The translations under genes and the position numbers were made by a program. The notes below the pieces were generated by a model, which was not told where the DNA came from, did no database searches, and worked only from the letters and a program-made list of their open reading frames with translations. This document shows positions 23,901-32,197 of a stretch of DNA of 64,000 nt, piece by piece (position 1 is the stretch's first letter; each line of letters opens with the position of its first letter). The stretch lies in the NCBI GenBank assembly GCA_914767715.1, contig OU612068.1, positions 21,452,001-21,516,000 of the forward strand, in the 5' to 3' direction. This DNA comes from Membranipora membranacea. Taxonomy: Eukaryota > Bryozoa > Gymnolaemata > Cheilostomatida > Membraniporidae.

Positions 23901-26455
23901 CTTCACATTGTTTTGCTCATTATTTGCTAACTCAAAAGTTCCTTGTCGGTTGCCTATTCAAATATTAATTTAATAAAATAAATTCAGGGGAACATTGACC
24001 ATTCTATGCTGCAAATATAGACCTGATAAGATATTAAGTCTATGGCTGCAGATGATTCCAAAAGAATCTGAAGCTTACAGTTTAATTTAGAAACAAGTTT
24101 AAATTGTACATACTTGCGAAAATCATGCTGCGCCTCTTTGTCAATTTTGGTTTATCTGAGCTCTCCATATTTATGTTTGAGTTGTCTGTTTCCTTTTCTG
24201 GAGCTTGGTAGAAAAGACCGATCGCACCGTTCAGCAGCAATACCAGGCCGCTGACACATAAGAAGTACTTGAAGCCAAGAGCTCTAGTCATTAAATCTGT
24301 CAGTGGGAACAAAGTTTGTCCAAATAAAGTCTCAATCTTCATCACTTAGAGTTACGATCCCTTACGGGTTGACAGTATAAGGGTCATTATATTATTGGTC
24401 ATCCCGCCAAAATGACCCAGTGATTACACTATGCTCTTGTATATGTATGATTGTGTGCTACTCCACATCTATAGATGCATTTACAGAGCAGATTTACTGT
24501 CAGATTTTCTGTCAGATTAGCTTTTATATTTTCATAAGCTATCATTGGGAGCAATCAAAATTCTGTGTTTTGTGACATTGTCACACAAACTCCGATTTTA
24601 AGTGGATCTCAATGGTAGCTTAATTATATAAACAAAAATCTTACGGGGGGGGGGGGGGGGAGGGGAATATGCAGGTATATGAAGCTTTAGTGTCAAATAA
24701 CGCCATATACCACATAATTCCATGTATCATATTTACTTAATATTAAAGCTGATTTTTATGGAGAGCACCCACATCAACATTTTTATTTCTCATTTCAATG
24801 CAAAACATAAATATATACATAATCATGCATACATATATACATGCGATACAAATTTCTAGCAACTGTATGCTTACTGATAGTTTTTGCAGTGAGCAGAGCA
24901 CCAAGTCCCATTGCAACTGTCATGGTGAGGTAGGGAGCAATCTGGTCTTTCTTTGTGAAGTACATGGGCATTATTGTGTAGCAAGATGTCAGCATGCACA
25001 TACTGCCAAAACCTGCAGTAGAGGAGAGAGGTAGAAAAGGGTTGTTTTACTATACTTCATTACTATGATATATTGTCTACTTGGATATGATAGATCGTGG
25101 ACATATGACAGCATTGTCATAAGGTAGGATACCAGTTACCTTAATTGGGTGAGTAAAAGAATCTTGTTTAGGTTAGTAATTTTGTATGCTCAAAGTTGAT
25201 TCCATATAGATCAACATCCACTGCATCTGGGAATATGCTCAAACACTCCATACAGGCGCCAACTTGGTTCAAGTGCTCCATGTACTGTGAGTGTGAGTCT
25301 GTGGCATTTTTTTATCAAGCTTCAAACTCTCACTTGACACTGTTTTACCGCTTTAACCAGTGCCAGCTTGAATAGTACAATTATCTAAATATAGTACCTG
25401 TGATAATTCCGTTGAAGATCAGAGCATGCCAGGCCTCGGTAGAGAAAGCTGTCCCTACAAGTCCAACACAGGGAAACAGTCCTCCCAAAATTTGTGTCCA
25501 GCCGGCTCCTATCTTTTTTGACAGCCAAAGTGTTGGCAGTGCTAAAACGTAAGAATTCAGGTCTTATGTTGGGATGATGAGTCGTCTCACCTATTCATGT
25601 AGAAGGAAATCCCTGTTATCTCAATTGCGCACACCCGTTCAAAAACTCTAGACATCATAAGAAATATAAAAAGTTTCTAATACCAATGATCATTTTAGCT
25701 AATGTGAAGACCAGGGAAAACTAGAGTCAGAATTATTTACGATTTCCCTCTGAACTGACCATTTTAAGGAGGTGCTATTGATAAAAATCTGATTCTTAAT
25801 TTATTTCCACAGAGATATAGAATTAATGAATTTTTTCATGCCAAGAGAGCCGGCACACTGTATTGGAGAAGGCCACTATTAACCACCAGTGAAAATCTCT
25901 GGAATTGTAAAAAACCATCAATCGGTACCCGGTACAGACTCATAGACTACCTGACCGTTGGGCTGAACCCTTAATTTTTATTGATGCAGAAACCAAACAA
26001 AGAACTTCTATAGAAATACTTTCACTGTCAGCAGCGTTAGGTATCAGCTAATATCTGAAACTTCAACAGCGGGACTGACTGCAGTCAAACAATGGATTAA
26101 CTTTGTGTTTTCTTTTAGAAAAACAAAGCTGTTTTAGGGTCTCTAAGGATGAGCTCTTGAGTTAAGATGATACAAATTTGCCATGCATTTGATAAGGAAC
26201 ACCCAAAAACACAAAATATTATATAATACAATATAAAATATATGTATAGGACTCACCCAACACATATGATGACGCAATCTGAATAGAACCTATCATAGAA
26301 GCGAGTGTTCTATCATCGAATCTTCTCTCATAGTAATTAGACAAAACAGGGAGTGTCCCAATTGTAAATAAAGCTCGAAGGAACATGGTCAAACATGCTG
26401 ATGTGAGGACAAACCATTGGTAGATAGCTGTGTTTGTTTTCAACTGACAGAACAT
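20930..26455 (-). CDS. MFS transporter, monocarboxylate-transporter-like, gene 3 of 3; nine exons, 506 aa
   Basis: Exons in transcript order: 26455-26257, 25541-25398, 25012-24875, 24296-24114, 23953-23733, 23188-23071, 22480-22328, 21732-21565, 21126-20930 (stop TAA). GT-AG introns and phases match genes 1 and 2. Exon lengths 199, 144, 138, 118, 153 and 168 (exons 1-3 and 6-8) are identical in all three genes. Twelve hydrophobic segments are visible; helix 4 reads GFGSMCMLTSCYTIMPMYF, followed by T-K-K-D-Q. The exon-5 loop is shorter (221 bases) and strongly acidic, ending in a basic stretch (MFLSKNKL). As in the paralogues, the helix 8 region (AVTIQGVAQLVSGL) lacks the Arg expected in classical monocarboxylate transporters. 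Intron 3 holds a long G run (about 24644-24660). A TATA box lies about 65 bases upstream of the ATG. The likely role is membrane transport of a small organic solute; substrate unknown. Confidence 0.84.
24644..24665 (+). repeat. Poly(G) run in intron 3 of gene 3
   Basis: An uninterrupted run of about 16 G followed by AGGGG, within an intron. Run length is often unstable and prone to sequencing error. A similar run of C occurs at 1211-1227. Confidence 0.8.
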
Positions 26456-26518
26456 TTTGCTTTACGAGTTTCTAGGCGCAGGAGGACTTCTTAGAATCAA
26501 TTGCTTTGAATTCCCTTG

Positions 26519-26526
26519 CTTATATA
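26519..26526 (-). promoter_or_regulatory. TATA box of transporter gene 3
   Basis: On the minus strand the sequence reads TATATAAG about 64 bases before the ATG at 26455. This implies a short 5' UTR of about 35 bases if initiation is about 30 bases downstream. Confidence 0.48.
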
Positions 26527-26669
26527 TGCCTTGTTTTGACTTTCCAATAAAGCATCTTTCAGGGACCGTGACCAATAAACTGGTTTTTGCCAGTAATCCA
26601 TGAAATGGAAGCGTGGATCATAGGATGCAAGAACAGCAGGTCTGATGATAAAACTGTGTTTCTTGCTTG

Positions 26670-26712
26670 TTACAAAATAAAACACTTATATTACAAGTGT
26701 TTTATTTTGTAA
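26670..26712. repeat. Perfect 18-bp hairpin with AATAAA on both strands
   Basis: Arms 26670-26687 and 26695-26712 are perfectly complementary around a 7-base loop. Because the arm contains AAAATAAAAC, both strands carry a poly(A) hexamer. It lies about 150 bases upstream of the gene 3 TATA box. It could be a bidirectional 3'-end signal, a transposon relic or chance AT-rich symmetry. Confidence 0.75.
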
Positions 26713-27358
26713 AGGCCGGTTTTCACTGGTTTTCATTATTACATGAAACTCGGGTACTCGAGACAAATAAACTTGACATAATCTGGTAACAAATAGAACA
26801 AGACAGAGAATTCACAGAAAGATGTTAGAACCATAGTTCAAAAAGTAAGTAAATCATACACAAGATCTTATTTAACCGCCCTATTTATCGAACTTGTGTG
26901 GGGTAGATGACCCAATCCTCGCCCATAGTTGCCTGCTACTCCTTATATGAAGAGGCAAATGGGGATATTTATCCTGCTTGCAAGCACACAGTATACCTCC
27001 TGTATTTATGGTCCTGATCCAAACAGACCTGGCTAGGTTGAATGGCTTGCCAGCACCTAATCAGAAATGACAACCAGAGAACCTGGATCATAAGATCATA
27101 AGTTCTTACCCTTAACCGTAAGACCACTGCTGACTCCGTAGTCCCTAAGTATTACTGACAATTAAGTTTTCTACGAATAATGCTATTGATTGACACCGGG
27201 TAGGTTTGGGGTTCAAACAGCCAAGGGATACTTTGTGACTCTCAGAGAAAGATAAGGGTATATTACCCATTTTATTATACAAAGTAAATATTGTATAATT
27301 TATCTGACATAAGCACCGTGACTATAGTTTGGACAATAATTTTGATTAAGAAGACCTA
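26713..27358. other. Intergenic sequence, nothing recognised
   Basis: No repeat, RNA gene or coding exon was recognised between the hairpin upstream of gene 3 and the open frame at 27359. Confidence 0.5.
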
Positions 27359-27712
27359 ATGGCCAACAGGGAATTAGATGATGGGCGACTAATAACATAC
27401 CTTTTGTGCTTCAATTCTACTGAGATTAATTTTCTCTGTGGTTGCAAAAAGATTCAACTCAAAAGTTGTTGTGCAGTTAGGCAACACCGTGGCTCTGAGC
27501 CTACAATTGATAAGTATGAATATTTACAAATTTATTTATCGGTAAATCAAGCTAACACTGATACGCCACTTACGTGGAAAATTATTGAGGCCTCACTTCA
27601 AGATTGGATTATATATTTGTTCCAAATTTCTTTTTTATATAAGACTAATGACGAATTCCCAACGCTTGTTAAAATAATAAAAGCTATTGAGACTCATATG
27701 GAATCAGCCTAA
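27359..27712 (+). CDS. Unrecognised 117-codon open frame, possible exon
   Basis: An ATG-started frame coding for 117 residues that match no family I know. Four Cys fall within residues about 27-40 (CGCKKIQLKSCCAVR), and the C-terminal half is hydrophobic but without a clear membrane helix. Eleven bases after the stop codon there is a strong splice-donor-like sequence (GAG followed by GTAAGTACC, about 27718-27730), so it could be the last coding exon of a transcript with an intron in the 3' UTR. It is equally likely to be a chance frame. No neighbouring exon was found. Confidence 0.2.
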   Translation: MANRELDDGRLITYLLCFNSTEINFLCGCKKIQLKSCCAVRQHRGSEPTIDKYEYLQIYLSVNQANTDTPLTWKIIEASLQDWIIYLFQISFLYKTNDEFPTLVKIIKAIETHMESA

Positions 27713-27729
27713 ACAATTGAGGTAAGTAC

Positions 27730-30277
27730 CAATTTTTTACTTCTAATTTTACGCAAAAAATGAAGGTGTCTTGGTGATATTCTCATCGAAACATCAAACG
27801 ACAATGGCTTGGTCAGATTTTTAGGATTGTAGTCGTTTTCTTACCATTCACAACAGGCGTGGTCAACCTGCAGCCTTCTTTTTCTTGCAGCGGCCTGATC
27901 GGTTATTTTTTGGTGCCTTATGGTAGCCTTGTGTGTCTGGAAAAAACTGTTACACAATAGTGTCCTGTCAACCACTGTCACACAGCGTGTTTAAGTAGGT
28001 ACTTAAAAAGAAATTTTGAATTAAAAATCGTGGCCATTTGTATCACACTTTTAGCTGATGAACATACATATATTAGTATATTAGGGAATATCCGAGCCAT
28101 GCTGCAAAACCGTATCACAGCATCTCTTGAAGCAAGGATCTGATATAAAGTTTGATCTAAACATCAGTCCTACCCACAAGAAACTCAAGGCTGCAGTTTA
28201 CAGATTCCAAATAGCCAATTTGACAATCATTTGAAATCAACTTCCCCTTGCTTGAGGGTGTTACGGTACCTCTCCCATACCAACCCCGCCCATCAGCCCA
28301 ACCACTCGAAAAGCATAAAAAGTGAGGCTCATTAATCTATTCTCATTTTTCTACCCAGTAATCAGTGCCAAATCTTATCTTGTAATCCAAATTTGACCAA
28401 GAAGTATTTTGCTGCCTTCCAAGTCAAACCTGCTATAAATATGCCCTTTTTCACAACATGGTAGGCAAAAAGTGATCTAGATCAATCAAAGCAAGAAATG
28501 TTATTCTTTCATTCAAGTCAATGCAAGTGTGCAGTTTGCGGGGCTGTGTTAGTTATAAACTCAATCTAATATGACGACGAATCACTCACTCTCATACAGA
28601 GACGTTGAGATTTCTGATGATCTACTGGATTGGTTTACGCCTAACTATGATCTACCAAATGTTCACTCAAGTCATAACACACTTTATCACCTATCTATTG
28701 TTACAATTGTATAGATTGTTTGGTTTTGACAACAATATCTCATTAACATAACTTATTTGTTTTCTCTTTGCTGACTACTCTGTTTTATGAAAAATCAACT
28801 TCATTTGCTGATTGACTTATATGTATGTGTGTTTTGTACTCATCTCATTCTCTGAAAATAAAATGTTTATATAGGGTGCTCTGATAAAATTTGTAAAATT
28901 TTATGTATCACAGTTACTACATAATTGAATGGGTAAAAATTTAGTATAAAATTTAATCCTTGGCTTTTCAAAGCTATGTCTCTTCTCTATTATAATTTCA
29001 CTGTGATCCAGTAAAGTGAGGAGTTATCGTGCATTATAAAAGGGAAAGACAACTTGTGAAACAGATTTGAATTAATTCATGACTTTTCAAAGCTATATCT
29101 AATTATCACGCGTTGTGGTGATTTGCATGCAGTGTCCACATTGAGTTGATCATAAAATTGGTTCAGTATATTGTGTATAGCCTGCAAGAAGGTTACCTCA
29201 GGAGTAAACCCTCTATACCACTAGGAAAGATAAACAGGCGAACTGAGTAACCCCTAGAAAGAAATGTGTACATCCCACAGAGAGGATATCCTGAGATTTC
29301 CTAATCAAACGAAGGTGATATTCTATCTATTATAAATTTTTTTAGGTACCGTATTACCCATACTTTTGCACCTAAGTGCTAGTTTTTACTGCACTTAGTA
29401 CCAAGTTGTCAACGGGTATGAAAAGGGCTCTGGATTTCAACCTATTATCACAAATTGATTTAAGTGTGAAGATTTTAAAATAATAATACCTGTTAAGTTG
29501 CTCCTGGTGCGCAATAAGTCCAGGCCGTGCTGCGTCAGAACCCAACGTGAGGCATTCAGTGTCCCAAGACCCGCATGCTGTGTGGGCGAAGCACTACAAG
29601 AAATGGAGCCCAGTCAAGGTCACGTCACGTATATGATTTATCTCCTCTCATTTTGTTGTGCTAAAAATAACAGGACATCAAAATGAAATTGTTGCTATCT
29701 GTCAAATTAATACTAATTTCAATAATTTCTGACTGTATATTCTGAAGTCTCATAATGTACATGTATGTCATTAATGATCACTAGTCATTCTGTGATTGTC
29801 TCCTGCGCTATTGTCTCCTGCGATATTTATGGTTACAATAAAATTTGAAATAGATATAGATTAATGTGATTAGATATTATCAAAGCCAAAGTGTTCTGCG
29901 AGATGCAGCTGTAGTGTGTATAAGCTATTTGTTGCCGATAATTCTCCATGTCAAGGCAGCATTAAATCCTAATTCAATTCCTGTTATTCGGAGTTCAATT
30001 AAAGTTTTATTATACCGTTCCACAGCCTGATGTTGCATACGGAAATTAGTGAAGTTAGTAGAATAGCTAAAGATTAATTTCCTGAGCTATCTTATCGCTA
30101 CTATAAAAGCTTTTATCACAACAGCCAATACTTTCATTAGACTGAAATAACATTATGTTGTGACAAGTCATGTGACCTGCAGAGAGCCATCAAAACTAGC
30201 AAATAAACAAAATCTGGCTATCTCGTAGGAAGTTACGAACCACGATCCTTGAAAATTTGCAGTATGTAATTGGAGAC
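27730..30277. other. Long intergenic stretch, no convincing gene
   Basis: Scanned on both strands. Short frames occur (28571-28714, 48 codons; 29498-29686, 62 codons; 30196-30477 on the minus strand, 93 codons), but none has a family resemblance or coherent splice sites. A 20-base near-repeat (CTTTTCAAAGCTAT) occurs at about 28973 and 29084. A GATG microsatellite closes the stretch. Confidence 0.45.
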
Positions 30278-30296
30278 ATTGATGGATGGATGGATA
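30278..30296. repeat. (GATG)n microsatellite
   Basis: About four GATG units in a row. Confidence 0.8.
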
Positions 30297-30890
30297 TTGG
30301 TGAGAACGAAAAGGTAATGTCAATTAACCCAAAAGTTATAAGTGGGACGCCAAGGAGAGAAACATGTTGGTACCTTGTAAATTCCATGTAGTTATTCAAT
30401 AATGCGAGCTGGTTGAACTTGGTGAAGGAAAATAAAAACTCTTTGGAAACCATGATAGCCCTAGCACTTACTGTCAATTGTAAATCTGTGCGCCAGCCAG
30501 TAATCGAGCCAGGATCATATGCTTGGTAGTGGGCAACAATGCAAACCTGGATAAGCTGTTAACCACCAATGCTGCAGCTGTTAGGGGGAGGAGCTGTGAA
30601 ACTGTCATGCCTCCGGCATATGTTATGCAAGTTGCAACCTCCGCTAAAAATAAATAGTTTTTGAGAGATACTAAATTTTCTTCATTTATGAAATTGGCAG
30701 TTTTAAGCTTGTTGTCAATAATATCAATTTACAGAATTTATAAAATACAATGAAGAAAAAGAATTGCATACTCTATAATCATTCAAGTTGCAAAATAACA
30801 AAATCTGCTTCAAAAAGTAATATTAAGTGCTGAGAACTAACAGGTCAGGGTGGACACAAAGGAGACTGATGATGAGTCCAGGTTACTAAG
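30297..30890. other. Intergenic sequence before the hAT-type element
   Basis: No gene, RNA or repeat was recognised in these about 600 bases. Confidence 0.45.
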
Positions 30891-31049
30891 CTATACATCA
30901 GTGGCGTATATTAGCAATCACTACCACGGATATCCGTGAATGAAAATCTGTGATGTGATGACTGTGTGCAAGTCATGGGGACTGGGTGTAGCTTACTACC
31001 ATAATTCCTCACCTATAACTCGGGTATCAAAGAACTGTTTTTAAAGCCA

Positions 31050-31143
31050 GGCTGAATAGCTCAGTGTGTAGAGCGTCTGCCCAGTTGTCACTGCTTATTA
31101 AGAATGTTGTGGGTTCAATTCCCAGCATGGTCAGATTTTTTTT
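31050..31143 (+). ncRNA. tRNA-like Pol III sequence inside the hAT-type element
   Basis: An A-box-like region with a proper D-stem (TAGCTCAGTGTGTAGAGC from 31057), a B box with T-loop (GGGTTCAATTCCC, 31111-31123), and a T8 terminator (31136-31143). The acceptor ends (GGCTGAA versus CATGGTC) pair only partly, with several G-U pairs and two mismatches. No anticodon stem can be drawn in the 33-base middle section. It therefore looks like a tRNA-derived relic or SINE head rather than a functional tRNA gene, though the internal promoter appears intact. Confidence 0.65.
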
Positions 31144-31293
31144 CAAATGGGTGTTTTATAACTGGAGCATTTTTACCATAATATACTGCTGTTATTGAGT
31201 TGTTTTCTGAAAGTACCCAACGGCTCAGTGACCTATTGAAATACCTCTCTGCTTGCACTATTTTGCTACCGATATGCAAAAATTTCCAGGGTG

Positions 31294-31357
31294 GGAGGGG
31301 CGCTTATGCGCCCCTCCTCACCAAGCCTACGGCGTGTGGATCGGGCTGAGCCCGATC
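31294..31357. repeat. Two adjacent GC-rich hairpins within the hAT-type element
   Basis: The first has 10-bp arms (31294-31303 and 31308-31317) around TTAT. The second is the near-perfect palindrome GATCGGGCT-G-AGCCCGATC (31339-31357). They are unusually GC-rich for this region. Subterminal hairpins are known in some non-autonomous hAT elements, but the role here is unknown. Confidence 0.75.
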
Positions 31358-31426
31358 ATCATGCTCATCTCTAAAAAGTCAGTGAGTGAAATTCTTTAGA
31401 ATATACGCCCCTGCTATACATCATAG

Positions 31427-31654
31427 CAAGGAGTTGGAATTAGAGTTACAGTCTCTAACTCCCTGATAAAAGTGACAGCCAGAACAATAGCATGACATTA
31501 TGATTATAGTATGGCTACACAAGCATCTTTGTCTCACCGAGGAGTTAGACACAAACACAGTGCTTTTGTACCCATACTATAATCATAATGTTGAAAAAAC
31601 CATTTCACATTAATTCTCATGCTATTGTCTCTAACTCCTTGGTCTACAGACTAG
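31427..31654. repeat. Large interrupted inverted repeat next to the hAT-type element
   Basis: Core arms 31495-31514 and 31572-31591 are a perfect 20-bp inverted repeat, extended inward with one mismatch (to about 31524 and 31562). Outer segments also match in inverted order: ACAATAGCATG near 31484 with CATGCTATTGT near 31618, and AAGGAGTT near 31428 with AACTCCTT near 31633. It may be a decayed foldback MITE. No clear target duplication was seen. It begins almost directly after the hAT-type element's right target duplication. Confidence 0.65.
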
Positions 31655-32197
31655 TGATTTGGTGTAAAATGTTATCATGATCAAGTATTTGAAACATATT
31701 ATGTCAACATCTACAGTCAATAGATAAGTTGATGTTCCTTACTTCTCAGTGGGGCTGAAATGTGCAAGCACACAAAGAACCGTCGTTCTGTAATGATTGA
31801 GTTCCAATCATTTCGCTTTGTTTATCAAGTAAGCATGCAATAATTTGTAAGTGAAAGCAGTTTAACATGTAAACCAATCAGCATGTTGCATAAAATTGTA
31901 CACCAATGGTAATACACCTGTAATTAATCAAGGTCAACTTGTTGCACCCATCCTCCAAAACAATATAGGTGCAGGTAGGTATAAGCTAATTGACAACAAA
32001 TGAGGCTGTAGGCAGTTGAAAAGCACGAGGGTCAGTGAATTATCAGGTGTATTTGCACTCCATGCGAAATAAATCAATAACATGTTTAATAACAATAGAA
32101 GATCATTTGCAATTTCATTAAGATTATAAATACAGGGGCGGAGTCAAAGCCACACAGCTGATTACAGATACTGGTTGTATCAGAGGTAAAGTAACTC
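31655..32197. other. Unique sequence bordering the satellite array
   Basis: AT-rich DNA with no recognised gene or repeat. It joins the satellite without any decayed units. Only the three bases TAA immediately before 32201 are shared with the normal junction between units. Confidence 0.55.

Larger units (their letters stand above)
30899..31413. mobile_element. Non-autonomous hAT-type DNA transposon, 515 bp
   Basis: Terminal inverted repeats of 14 bases with one mismatch: the left end is CAGTGGCGTATATT and the right end, reversed and complemented, is CAGGGGCGTATATT. An exact 8-bp target duplication CTATACAT flanks it (30891-30898 and 31414-31421). It has T at position 2 and A at position 7, the usual hAT target pattern. 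The CAG-type terminus also fits hAT. No transposase is encoded, so mobility would need a partner. Inside are a tRNA-like Pol III sequence (31050-31143) and two compact GC-rich hairpins (31294-31357). Confidence 0.85.

Noticed and set aside
29498-29686. 62-codon frame in a slightly GC-richer patch
   Set aside because: No family resemblance, no matching splice sites and no second exon.
30196-30477. 93-codon minus-strand frame
   Set aside because: It crosses a GATG microsatellite and has no recognisable domain or exon flanks.
31050-31143. Functional tRNA gene
   Set aside because: Only the D arm and T arm are convincing. The acceptor stem pairs poorly and no anticodon arm can be drawn.
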